From assembly GCA_944346885.1 (NCBI GenBank), contig CALVMR010000018.1:62001-126000 (forward strand): a DNA stretch of 64,000 nt. The letters run 5' to 3'. The first letter of the stretch is position 1, and every line of letters starts with the position of its first letter. The DNA comes from an uncultured Clostridia bacterium (GTDB lineage: Bacteria > Bacillota > Clostridia > Christensenellales > Borkfalkiaceae). Below are positions 40,251 through 48,143 of this stretch, one piece after another. Both the position numbers and the translations under genes were made by a program. The notes below the pieces were generated by a model that ran no database searches, was not told the DNA's origin, and worked only from the letters and a program-made list of their open reading frames with translations.

Positions 40251-41570
40251 ATGGCAAATCCTTTGGTTGCGATCGTGGGCCGCCCGAACGTCGGCAAGAG
40301 CACGCTCTTCAACAAAATAGCGGGGCGCAGGCTCTCCATCACCGAAAACCGCCCCGGCGTCACGCGAGACCGCCTGTATGCGGAAGCCGTGTGGCGCGGA
40401 AAGCATTTCAGTGTTGTGGATACGGGCGGGATCGAACTGAAATCGCAGGACGTTATGTGGCGGGAGATCCTGCGGCAGGCGGACCTTGCCATCGAGATGG
40501 CGCAGGTTATCATCCTTTTGATGGACGGAAAGGAGGAGCTCTCCGCTTCCGATTACGACGTTGCCGAAAAGCTGCGCCGCTGCGGGAAGCCCGTTTTGCT
40601 TGCGGTGAACAAGATCGACAATTTTTCTCCCGACAAGTTGTTCGCGTTTTACGCGCTGGGGCTGGGAGACCCCTTCCCCGTATCCGCCGAGCATTCGCAG
40701 GGGATCGGCGACTTGCTGGACGCCGTTGTCGAACGGTTCGGCGAGGGAGAGGCGGAGGAGGCGGGGCGCTTGAAGATCGCGCTCGTCGGAAAGCCGAACG
40801 CGGGGAAAAGTTCGCTCACCAACCGCCTTTTGGGGTTTGAACGCACCATCGTCACCGATATCGCCGGCACCACGCGCGACGCCATCGATACGCCCTTCGA
40901 ATACGGCGGAGAAAAATTTTTGCTCATCGATACGGCGGGCATCCGCCGCAAAAAAAACGTCACCGACGATGTGGAGTATTACAGCGTGGTGCGCGCGCTC
41001 GACGCGGTGCGCCGCGCCGACGTGTGCCTGCTCGTGGTAGACAGCAGCGAAGGGCTGACCGAGCAGGACGTGAAGATCGCCGGCTATGTGCACGAACAGG
41101 GCAAGCCTTCCGTCGTCGTCATGAACAAGTGGGACCTGATCGAAAAGGATACGCGCACCGTCTGCCGCTTTGAGGAAAAACTGCGCGCCGACCTAAAATT
41201 CATGGACTACTTTCAGTCTGCGTACGTTTCGGCAAAAACGGGGCAGCGCACCGAAAAGCTGCTTTTCCTTGCGCGCGAGGTGTACGCGCATGCGAATTTC
41301 CGCGTGACGACGGGCACGCTGAACGATCTGATCTTAGACGCCGTGCGCGCCAACGAGCCCGCGTCCTACAACGGGCGGCGGCTGAAAGTGTACTTCGCCA
41401 CCCAGCCCTCCGTGTGCCCGCCCACCTTTGTTTTATCTTGCAACGATGCGCAGCTGATGCATTTTTCCTACAAACGATATCTGGAAAACGTGCTGCGCCG
41501 CGCCTTCGATTTTTCGGGAACGCCCATCCGCATCGCGGCGCGGACGAGGGGCGAGGAGCAAAGCGGCTGA
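40251..41570 (+). CDS. der: Ribosome biogenesis double GTPase Der (EngA)
   Basis: The 439-residue protein has two tandem GTPase domains: the first with GRPNVGKST (residues about 8-16) and DTGGIE, the second with GKPNAGKSS (about 180-188), DTAGIRRK and MNKWDLIEK. A C-terminal KH-like domain follows. This double layout is unique to Der, needed for 50S assembly. The ribosome binding site before ATG 40251 is weak (GCGCGGTAAAACGT). der-plsY-spoIVA follows the Firmicutes pattern, though gpsA, often present, is missing. Confidence 0.95.
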   Translation: MANPLVAIVGRPNVGKSTLFNKIAGRRLSITENRPGVTRDRLYAEAVWRGKHFSVVDTGGIELKSQDVMWREILRQADLAIEMAQVIILLMDGKEELSASDYDVAEKLRRCGKPVLLAVNKIDNFSPDKLFAFYALGLGDPFPVSAEHSQGIGDLLDAVVERFGEGEAEEAGRLKIALVGKPNAGKSSLTNRLLGFERTIVTDIAGTTRDAIDTPFEYGGEKFLLIDTAGIRRKKNVTDDVEYYSVVRALDAVRRADVCLLVVDSSEGLTEQDVKIAGYVHEQGKPSVVVMNKWDLIEKDTRTVCRFEEKLRADLKFMDYFQSAYVSAKTGQRTEKLLFLAREVYAHANFRVTTGTLNDLILDAVRANEPASYNGRRLKVYFATQPSVCPPTFVLSCNDAQLMHFSYKRYLENVLRRAFDFSGTPIRIAARTRGEEQSG

Positions 41571-41676
41571 GCCCCCTTCGGCAAAGCGGCGTTTGCAAAA
41601 ATAAAGCGCCCGCTTGCCGCGCGCGTTTGAAAAAAATAAAGCGCTGCGCCCGCGCCGCGGGTGCGTACGGAATGGT

Positions 41677-42411
41677 ATGAAAGTTGTTTCCGCTTCGGAT
41701 ATTTGGTATTGGTTCATCGTGATGGCGGTCGTCTCCTATTTTGTCGGCTGCTTCAATTTTGCGCTGCTCATTTCCAAGATCAAGCACAAGGACGTGCGGC
41801 GCATGGGCAGCGGCAACCCCGGCACGATGAACATGAGCCGCCAATTCGGGCTGGCGATCGGCGGGCTGACGCTGCTGTGCGATATGGTCAAGGGCGGGCT
41901 GACGCTGCTCATCGCCTATCTTCTTTGCCGCGGCTATGTGCTGGCGGGGTCGGGGGTGCTGTTCTCCGACTTGGCGCGCTACGTTTGCGGCGTATCCGTC
42001 ATCATCGGACATATATATCCCGTCACGATGCGGTTCCGCGGCGGAAAGGGCATTGCCTCCACCCTCGGCATGTACGCTTTTGCGCTGTGCTGCGAAACGG
42101 AGTACCCTTGGATGGCGGCGGTCGTGCTCGGAATTTTGCTTTTGACGCTGTTTTACATTTGGGCGAGCGAATGGGGGTCGATGGGGTCGCTGCTCGGCGT
42201 TTCGCTGCTGGCGGCAACGCAGGCGATCGTCTTTTATGTGCGCTATGCAGACAATTTGTTCAACGGCGCCGTCATCACGCTGTTCGCGCTGCTGCTTTTG
42301 GATTGCTTCCTCACGTGGTTCGCGCACCGCAAAAACATCCTTTCGCTGCTGGCGGGGGAGGAGCACCATACTTCCGTCAAAAAATTGTCGCACGGCAAGC
42401 GGGGGCAGTGA
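41677..42411 (+). CDS. plsY: Acyl-phosphate glycerol-3-phosphate acyltransferase PlsY
   Basis: The 244-residue membrane protein has the PlsY motifs: a serine-type motif 1 MGSGNPGTMNM (usually GSGNxGxTN), motif 2 GLTLLCDMVKG and motif 3 FRGGKGIASTLG. It makes lysophosphatidate from acyl phosphate at the membrane. Motif 1 has Met where Ala/Thr is common. ATG 41677 is chosen because the hydrophobic start follows directly; the upstream extension is basic and unsupported. Confidence 0.9.
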   Translation: MKVVSASDIWYWFIVMAVVSYFVGCFNFALLISKIKHKDVRRMGSGNPGTMNMSRQFGLAIGGLTLLCDMVKGGLTLLIAYLLCRGYVLAGSGVLFSDLARYVCGVSVIIGHIYPVTMRFRGGKGIASTLGMYAFALCCETEYPWMAAVVLGILLLTLFYIWASEWGSMGSLLGVSLLAATQAIVFYVRYADNLFNGAVITLFALLLLDCFLTWFAHRKNILSLLAGEEHHTSVKKLSHGKRGQ

Positions 42412-42420
42412 CCCTACGCC

Positions 42421-42450
42421 GTCATATTTGCAAAGTTCCCTTCATATACT
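42421..42450 (+). promoter_or_regulatory. Sigma-E-like sporulation promoter
   Basis: GTCATATT (42421-42428) and CATATACT (42443-42450), 14 nt apart, match the -35 and -10 of mother-cell sigma-E promoters in Bacillus. In Bacillus, spoIVA is a sigma-E gene. No vegetative promoter is seen in the same gap. Confidence 0.6.
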
Positions 42451-42515
42451 GGATTACAGGTTGCGGGGGCACGGGCTTCCGTATGCCGGAAAGAGAGGTA
42501 TATGGAGGCTTTTTT

Positions 42516-43682
42516 ATGTGGAACGAGGTGTGCGAAGGGTTGTGCGCGCGCTGCGGCGGAAATTGCCGCGTTGCGGTGACGGGGAGCGAAGCCGCGGCGC
42601 TGCTGGCGGGGTTTGCGCAGGCGGCGGGCGCGCGGGAGGGGGAGCCTGTCTCCTGTTCCTGCGCGGGCGGAACGCTGATTTTGTGCGCCGGCGAGGAGGA
42701 GGGCGCAGACGCCGTGTTGGTCGCCTTGGCGGCTTCGGACGCGAAGGCGGCAAAGGAGGCGGCGGAGCAGGCGGGCGCGGCGCCCGTTTTGCCCGTATTG
42801 CTCGGCGAGGGCGCGCGGGAGCAGTGCGCCCGCTTGGCGGAGGAGGGGGTGTATGCCGTCTGCTGCGACCCTTCCAAAGAGGAGGAGGCGGGCGCGCTGC
42901 TGCGCGAACTGCTGTTCTCCTTCCCCGCGGCGGGGTTGGAGATCGATCTGCCCGATTGGATGAGCGTGCTGCCCGAAGAGAGCAGGATCGTTGCGCAGAT
43001 CTTGGAAACGGTGCGCGCTCTGGCGCCGAAGCTGCGCAGCGTGCGCGATCTGGCTGCGGCGGACGGCGCGTTCGGCGGCGACGTGTACTGCGCTTCTTTT
43101 GAGGCGGACCCCGCCACGGGCAAGGGGCGCTGCCGCTTGGAGGCGCGCGAGGGGCTGTTCCACCGCGTTCTCAGCGAAGAGTGCGGGGCAGACGTTTCCG
43201 ACGATCTGCACCTGATGGCGTACATCGCCGCCCTGCGCGATGCGAAACAATTCTGCGACGCCTTTAAAAACGCCGTTGCCGCGGCGGACGCCGTGGGGTA
43301 CGGGATCGCCGCGGGTACCGAAAACGCCGTGCTGGGCGCGCCGGAGTTTTTCCGCCGCGGCACGCGCTGCGGCGTGCGGTTAAAGGCGGATGCGCCCGCG
43401 TACCATATCATCAAGGTGGACGTGCACAGCGAAGTGACGCCCGTCTCCGGCGAGGGGGAGCGCGGCGAACAGCTGGCAAAGGGGATCTTGGAGAGTTACG
43501 AAAAGGACAGCGAAACGCTTTGGGATACCGATATGTTCGGCAAAACGTTCCGCGAGATGGTGCAGGAGGGGCTGCGCGAAAAGCAGGGCGGCGTGCCCGA
43601 AGAAGTGCGCGCCAAGCTGCGCCGCGCCCTCACGCGCATCGTCAACGAAGGGAAGGGCGGCGTGCTGTGCATACTGTTATAG
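42516..43682 (+). CDS. SpoIVA-like spore coat morphogenetic protein lacking the N-terminal ATPase P-loop
   Basis: The 388-residue protein ends with the SpoIVA tail RIVNEGKGGVLCILL and carries other SpoIVA landmarks: DDLHLMAYIAALRDAK, GYGIAAGTENAVLG, PAYHIIKVDVHSEVTPVSG and the FSFPAAGLEIDLPDW block. Bacillus SpoIVA is 492 residues and begins with an ATPase domain (GxxxxGKST). Here that domain is shrunk to about 130 residues, begins MWNEVCEGLCARCGGNC with four Cys in 16 residues, and has VAVTGSEAAALL where the P-loop should be. SpoIVA forms the basement layer of the coat and polymerises by ATP hydrolysis, so this form would need another partner or another mechanism. TATGGAGGC precedes ATG 42516; the frame is open upstream only across plsY. 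Confidence 0.8.
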   Translation: MWNEVCEGLCARCGGNCRVAVTGSEAAALLAGFAQAAGAREGEPVSCSCAGGTLILCAGEEEGADAVLVALAASDAKAAKEAAEQAGAAPVLPVLLGEGAREQCARLAEEGVYAVCCDPSKEEEAGALLRELLFSFPAAGLEIDLPDWMSVLPEESRIVAQILETVRALAPKLRSVRDLAAADGAFGGDVYCASFEADPATGKGRCRLEAREGLFHRVLSEECGADVSDDLHLMAYIAALRDAKQFCDAFKNAVAAADAVGYGIAAGTENAVLGAPEFFRRGTRCGVRLKADAPAYHIIKVDVHSEVTPVSGEGERGEQLAKGILESYEKDSETLWDTDMFGKTFREMVQEGLREKQGGVPEEVRAKLRRALTRIVNEGKGGVLCILL

Positions 43683-43748
43683 GGGCATAGCGTCCGCAAA
43701 ATTTTCCGGGAAGTTTTTTCCGGGCAGACAAAAAAATTCTCGGATCGG

Positions 43749-43793
43749 AGCCCCCGCCGCTTTTGCTTTGGGCGAAACGGCAGGGGGCTTTCT
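43749..43793 (+). terminator. Terminator after the SpoIVA-like gene
   Basis: AGCCCCCGCCG pairs with CGGCAGGGGGCT (one bulge), followed by TTTCT. Confidence 0.65.
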
Positions 43794-43896
43794 CCGTGCC
43801 CGCGCTTTTCGGGGCGCGCCGCTGTAAAAACGCGGCGAAGCTCCGCCGGTTTTGTGCGTGTAAGCCCGCCGATTTTGTGCGGCGCGGCGTTTTTGC

Positions 43897-43925
43897 TTGC
43901 CTATTTTTTTTCGTTTTCGTATAAT
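43897..43925 (+). promoter_or_regulatory. Promoter of the ABC exporter pair
   Basis: TTGCCT (43897-43902) and TATAAT (43920-43925), spacing 17 nt. Its position shows that translation must start downstream, at GTG 43959. Confidence 0.7.
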
Positions 43926-43958
43926 GGAAGGGAACAAATATTTTGCTGGGCGGATGAC

Positions 43959-45671
43959 GTGAAACAATATTTCAAGTACTTAAAAGAATATCGGCTGCAC
44001 TGCATTTTGGGTCCGATCGCCAAGTGGATCGAGGCGGTGCTGGAACTGCTGGTGCCCCTCGTGATGGCGCGCATCATCGATGTGGGCGTAAAAAACGAGG
44101 ATACGGCGTATGTGCTGTGGGGCGGCGCGCTCATGCTCGGCATGGGCATCGTCGGCTTTTTTTGCGCCATCTTCTGCCAGCGCTCCGCCTCCATCACTTC
44201 GCAGGGCTTCGGCACAAACGTGCGCAACGCGCTGTTCGCGCACATCAACACCCTTTCGGGCAGAGAGCTGGATAAGATCGGGTCCGCCTCGCTTTTGACG
44301 CGTACGATCAACGACGTCAACCAAATGCAGAGCGCCGTTGCCATGATCATCCGCCTCGTCGTGCGCGCGCCCTTTATCGCGCTCGGCTCCGTCGTCCTGT
44401 GCATGATCATCGATTGGCAGATCGGGCTGGTCGTGTTCGCGGTCGCCGCGGCGGTGGGGCTGGTGCTTTGGGTCATCATGAAAAAGAGCGTGCCCTATTA
44501 CAGCGCGAACCAAAAGAAGCTGGACAGGCTCACGCAGATCACCAACGAAAATTTGGAAGGCGCGCGCGTTGTGCGGGCGTTTCGCAGCAGGCAGCGCGAG
44601 CGCGCCCGTTTTGACGCCGCCGCGGAAGACATGCTGGATAATTCGCTACACATCGGGCGCATTTCCGCTTGGCTGAACCCGCTTACGTTTGCCATCGTCA
44701 ATTTCGGCGTGGCGCTCCTTTTGCTTTGGAGCGGCTTCAAAGTGGATACGGGCATGCTCTCCGACGGCGAGATCGTGGCGCTCATCAATTACATGGTGCA
44801 GATCTTAAACGCCATGATCGTCATCTCCAACCTCGTTTCGCTGTTTACGAAGGCGCACGCCTCCATGAACCGCGTCAGCGAAGTGTTCGCGCTCTCCGCC
44901 TCCGTGCAGGACGGCGCGGGCGCGCAGCCCGATCTTTCGGCGCCCGCCGTGGAGTTTTGCGGCGTAAGTTTTTCGTACGCGGGGACCGACCGGTACAGCC
45001 TGCGCGGGATCGACGCGGTGATCCCCCGCGGCGCCACGGTGGGCGTCATCGGCGGTACGGGCAGCGGCAAATCCACCTTTGCGGGGCTCATTTCCCGTCT
45101 GTACGACGCTACGGTGGGGCAGGTGCGCGTGTTCGGGCAGGATGTGCGCGCCTATACGCTGGGCGGGCTGCGCGGCGGCATCGGCGTGGTGCCGCAAAAC
45201 GCGGAACTGTTTTCGGGCACCATCCGCTCCAACTTGGAATGGGGCGCGCCGAACGCGACCGACGAAGAGCTTTACGCCGCCCTCAAAGTTGCCTGTGCGG
45301 ACGCCTTTGTGCGGGCAAAGGGCGGGCTGGATACGCCCGTCGTGGAGGGCGGCAAAAACTTTTCGGGCGGGCAGCGCCAGCGCCTTACCATCGCCCGCGC
45401 CGTTGCGGCAAGGCCGTCCATCCTCATTTTAGACGACAGCTGTTCGGCGCTGGATTTTGCCACGGATGCGGCGCTGCGCGCCAACATTGCCGCGCTTTCG
45501 GACGTGACCTGCATCCTCATTTCGCAGCGCGCCTCGTCTCTGCGCGGGGCGGATACGATCTTTGTGTTGGAAGACGGCGCGGTGGCGGGGCAGGGCAGCC
45601 ACGAAGAACTGTACAGAGACTGCGCTCTGTACCGCGAAATCTGCGATTCGCAGGAGAGGGCGGCGCAATGA
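43959..45671 (+). CDS. ABC exporter half-transporter, subunit 1 (degenerate ATP site)
   Basis: The 570-residue protein has six membrane helices (about residues 20-300) and a nucleotide-binding domain with Walker A GGTGSGKST, Q-loop VVPQNAE, a canonical signature FSGGQRQRL and Walker B ILILDDSCSALD. The residue after Walker B is Asp instead of catalytic Glu, and the switch His is Gln (LISQRAS). These changes mark the non-canonical site of heterodimeric exporters such as BmrC/TM287. The second subunit overlaps by ATGA. GTG 43959 is set by the promoter position. Substrate unknown; drugs, lipids or peptides are possible. Confidence 0.85.
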   Translation: MKQYFKYLKEYRLHCILGPIAKWIEAVLELLVPLVMARIIDVGVKNEDTAYVLWGGALMLGMGIVGFFCAIFCQRSASITSQGFGTNVRNALFAHINTLSGRELDKIGSASLLTRTINDVNQMQSAVAMIIRLVVRAPFIALGSVVLCMIIDWQIGLVVFAVAAAVGLVLWVIMKKSVPYYSANQKKLDRLTQITNENLEGARVVRAFRSRQRERARFDAAAEDMLDNSLHIGRISAWLNPLTFAIVNFGVALLLLWSGFKVDTGMLSDGEIVALINYMVQILNAMIVISNLVSLFTKAHASMNRVSEVFALSASVQDGAGAQPDLSAPAVEFCGVSFSYAGTDRYSLRGIDAVIPRGATVGVIGGTGSGKSTFAGLISRLYDATVGQVRVFGQDVRAYTLGGLRGGIGVVPQNAELFSGTIRSNLEWGAPNATDEELYAALKVACADAFVRAKGGLDTPVVEGGKNFSGGQRQRLTIARAVAARPSILILDDSCSALDFATDAALRANIAALSDVTCILISQRASSLRGADTIFVLEDGAVAGQGSHEELYRDCALYREICDSQERAAQ

Positions 45672-47548
45672 ACGGAACGGAAAGAGATACCCGTCCGCAG
45701 GGCGGTACGGAATACAAACTGAAAAAGGAGCGCGTCCGCAAGGGCACGGCGCGGCGGCTGCTTGCCTGCGTGCGCCCGTACAAGGGGTACGCCGTCGCCG
45801 CGCTCCTGTGCAGCATCCTCTACGTCGGCTTTACGCTCATCGGCCCCGTGCTGTACGGGTTTGCCATCGACAGCATGCTCGGCAAGGGGCAGGTGCTGTT
45901 TTCCTCCGTCTTTTGGATGACGGGCGGGTTTGCGCTTTCGGTGCTGCTTGCCGCGCTTTCGCAAAAGATCCTCAACAACTGTGTCAATGCGCTGTGTTAC
46001 AAGCTGGTGCGCGACGTGCGCCGCCGCGCCTTTGCGAGTTTGACCGAAGTGCCCGTTTCGTATGTAGACGGGCATGCGCAGGGCGACGTGATGACGCGCA
46101 TCGTCAACGACGTGGATACTGTTTCCGACGGGTTGTTGCAGGGGGTGGCGCAGCTGTTTACGGGGGTGATGACCATCCTCGCCACGCTGGTCGTGATGTT
46201 CGTCATCAATTATCTGATCGCGCTGGTGGTCGTTGTGCTGACGCCGCTCTCGCTCTTTGTGGCGGCGTTCATCACCAAGCGTACCTATAAGAGTTTTGCG
46301 CAGCAGGCGCAGGTGCAGGGCAGGCTCTCCGCGCACGCAAAGGAGATGCTCGCCGGGCAAAAAACGGTGCTGCTGTTCAGCCGCGAACGGGAGAGCTGCC
46401 GCCGCTTCGAGGAGATCGACGAACAGCTGTACCGCGTCGGCTGGCGGGCGCAGTTCTATTCCGCGCTCACCAATCCGAGCACGCGCGTCGTCAATGCCGT
46501 GATCACGGCGTTCGTCGGGGTGCTGGGCGCGCTGTTCTGCATTTGGAGCGATGAAAGCGGCGTGCTCACCGTCGGGGCGCTCAGCCTGAGCGGTTTCACC
46601 GTCGGCATGCTCTCCGTATTCATCAGTTACGCCAACCAATACACAAAGCCGTTTAACGAAGTTTCCAACGTGGTCACGCAGCTGCAAAACGCCTTTGCTT
46701 CGGCGGCGCGCGTGTTTGAAGTCATCGACCGCCCCGGCGAGGACCGCACGGGGGAAAAGCATTTGGAGAAGGTGCGCGGCGAGGTGCGCATCGAGGACGC
46801 ATCCTTTTCGTACGACAAGCAAAAGCCGCTCATCGAGCACTTGAACGTGCATGTTGCGGCGGGCAGCAAAGTTGCCGTCGTGGGGCCGACGGGCTGCGGC
46901 AAAACGACGCTCATCAACCTGCTGATGCGCTTTTACGATCTGGACGGCGGTGCGATTTACATCGACGGCGTCAACGCGCGGGATATCCCGCTGGACGAGT
47001 ACCGCAAGCTGTTCGGCATGGTGTTGCAGGAGAGCTTTTTGTGCAACGAAACGGTGGCATGGAACATCGCCTACGGCAACGAGCACGCCTCCCGCGAGCA
47101 GATCGAAGCGGCGGCGAAGGCAGCGTATTGCGACTTTTTCATCCGCAACATGGAGCACGGGTACGATACGGTGCTTTCGGGCAATTCCAGCGTGTCGCAG
47201 GGCGAGCGGCAGCTGCTGTGCATCGCGCGCGTCATGCTTGCCGATCCGCCCATGCTCATTTTGGACGAGGCGACGAGCAACATCGATACCATGACGGAGA
47301 TGCGCATCCAAAAGGCGTTCAAAAAGATCATGCGGGGCAGAACGAGTTTTATCGTGGCGCACAGGCTTTCGACCATTTTGGACGCAGACCTCATCCTCGT
47401 GATGAAGGACGGCGCCGTCATCGAACAGGGTACGCACGCGCAGCTCATGCAAAAGCGCGGGTTTTACTGCGATCTGTACAACGCGCAGTTTGCGCAAAGC
47501 GGCAAGGCGGCGCACGAAAAGGAAGCGGAGGACGCGCAAGAGGGATAG
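45668..47548 (+). CDS. ABC exporter half-transporter, subunit 2 (catalytic ATP site)
   Basis: The 626-residue partner has a longer charged N-terminus, six membrane helices and a nucleotide-binding domain with Walker [10 protein letters not shown], Walker B MLILDEATSNID with catalytic Glu and a normal switch His (IVAHRLST). Its signature motif is altered to VSQGERQLL from LSGGQ. In a heterodimer its Walker A/B would pair with the intact signature of subunit 1 to form the working site, while its own altered signature faces the degenerate site. This is the same asymmetry as in BmrCD and TM287/288. Confidence 0.87.
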   Translation: MNGTERDTRPQGGTEYKLKKERVRKGTARRLLACVRPYKGYAVAALLCSILYVGFTLIGPVLYGFAIDSMLGKGQVLFSSVFWMTGGFALSVLLAALSQKILNNCVNALCYKLVRDVRRRAFASLTEVPVSYVDGHAQGDVMTRIVNDVDTVSDGLLQGVAQLFTGVMTILATLVVMFVINYLIALVVVVLTPLSLFVAAFITKRTYKSFAQQAQVQGRLSAHAKEMLAGQKTVLLFSRERESCRRFEEIDEQLYRVGWRAQFYSALTNPSTRVVNAVITAFVGVLGALFCIWSDESGVLTVGALSLSGFTVGMLSVFISYANQYTKPFNEVSNVVTQLQNAFASAARVFEVIDRPGEDRTGEKHLEKVRGEVRIEDASFSYDKQKPLIEHLNVHVAAGSKVAVVGPTGCGKTTLINLLMRFYDLDGGAIYIDGVNARDIPLDEYRKLFGMVLQESFLCNETVAWNIAYGNEHASREQIEAAAKAAYCDFFIRNMEHGYDTVLSGNSSVSQGERQLLCIARVMLADPPMLILDEATSNIDTMTEMRIQKAFKKIMRGRTSFIVAHRLSTILDADLILVMKDGAVIEQGTHAQLMQKRGFYCDLYNAQFAQSGKAAHEKEAEDAQEG

Positions 47549-47585
47549 AGGGCGCGCAAGAGGGATAAAACGAAAAAAAGAAAAC

Positions 47586-47672
47586 GTGCGCCGCGCGGCA
47601 AAAGCCGCGCAGCGCACGCCGTTTCTTGCGGCAAGGGGGGCGGCACAATGCTTGTGCCGCCCCCCTTGCCGC
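47586..47672. terminator. Two strong hairpins between the exporter and the small basic protein
   Basis: A GTGCGC..GCGCAC hairpin (about 47586-47618) is followed by a perfect 21-bp stem (47628-47648 with 47652-47672) closing on TGC. Neither has a long T run, but their position between convergent genes suggests termination for both strands. Confidence 0.55.
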
Positions 47673-47689
47673 GTGCCGTGTTCGGCGCT

Positions 47690-47821
47690 CTATTTTTGCG
47701 GGCGGAGCTTTCCGTCTCCGTCCGAAACCATCGTCGGACGTTCGTCTTTGAGCGCCATCAGGTATTCGTTGTATTGCTGTTCGGTGAGGGTGCGTACCTT
47801 CGTCTTTTTCTTTTTGGACAC
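47690..47821 (-). CDS. Small basic protein (43 residues), unknown function
   Basis: The reading starts at GTG 47821, with AAAGGAGG placed 9 nt upstream, and gives SKKKKTKVRTLTEQQYNEYL followed by MALKDERPTMVSDGDGKLRPQK. The N-terminus is strongly basic; TEQQYNEYLMAL looks like one amphipathic helix. A TATAAT hexamer lies upstream on the same strand (47879-47874) without a clear -35. No family is recognised. A nucleic-acid- or ribosome-binding role is possible but unproven. An upstream ATG at 47890 would put the ribosome binding site inside the coding region and is less likely. Confidence 0.55.
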   Translation of the reverse strand: MSKKKKTKVRTLTEQQYNEYLMALKDERPTMVSDGDGKLRPQK

Positions 47822-47930
47822 GGCTGTTTTCCTCCTTTGCCTTTGCAGGAGAGTATGCGCAGGATCGCCGCAAATTATAGCGGATCGCAAAAAAATATGA
47901 AAAAATTATGAAAAAATTTTTGAAAATATG

Positions 47931-47960
47931 TTGGCATGCGGGGGGGGACGGTGCTATGAT
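47931..47960 (+). promoter_or_regulatory. Promoter with G8 tract in the spacer, divergent from the small basic protein
   Basis: TTGGCA (47931-47936) and TATGAT (47955-47960) are 18 nt apart; eight G (47940-47947) lie between. CATGCGGGGGGGG is shared with the Big_2 promoter at 18278-18289. No gene follows before the terminator at 48024. Confidence 0.45.
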
Positions 47961-47965
47961 CGAAA

Positions 47966-48060
47966 TAGAAATAAAGGCAGGATAAAAAAGCGGAATAATA
48001 AAACGGAACGTTGCACAAAACGCCGCGCCCCCGCGCAATTTGCGCGGGGGCGCGTTTCGT
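47966..48060 (+). ncRNA. Possible short transcript of about 95 nt
   Basis: Starts after the G8 promoter and ends at a perfect 14-bp hairpin (CGCGCCCCCGCGCA/TGCGCGGGGGCGCG, 48024-48054) followed by TTTCG. The body is A-rich and has no start codon with a ribosome binding site. Existence depends on the weak promoter call. Confidence 0.3.
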
Positions 48061-48084
48061 GCGGAGGGGATCCGCGGGGAGAAC

Positions 48085-48123
48085 AAAAAAGCGCGCCCCC
48101 GCTCCGTCGGAGCGGGGGCGCGC
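48085..48123 (-). terminator. Terminator of serC-serA
   Basis: GCGCGCCCCCGCT and AGCGGGGGCGCGC flank CCGTCGG; read leftwards six T follow. Confidence 0.85.
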
Positions 48124-48143
48124 CGTTTTGCTTTTTACGCCTC

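Noticed and set aside
47533..47567. Direct repeat CGCGCAAGAGGGATA at the end of the second exporter gene
   Set aside because: Only 15 bp, twice, across the stop codon; too short to mean more than local slippage.
45272..47617. A 781-codon open frame on the minus strand and a 959-codon frame on the plus strand starting at 44669
   Set aside because: Both overlap the well-supported exporter genes in other frames. The plus-strand one merely joins a shadow to the end of the second exporter subunit's frame.
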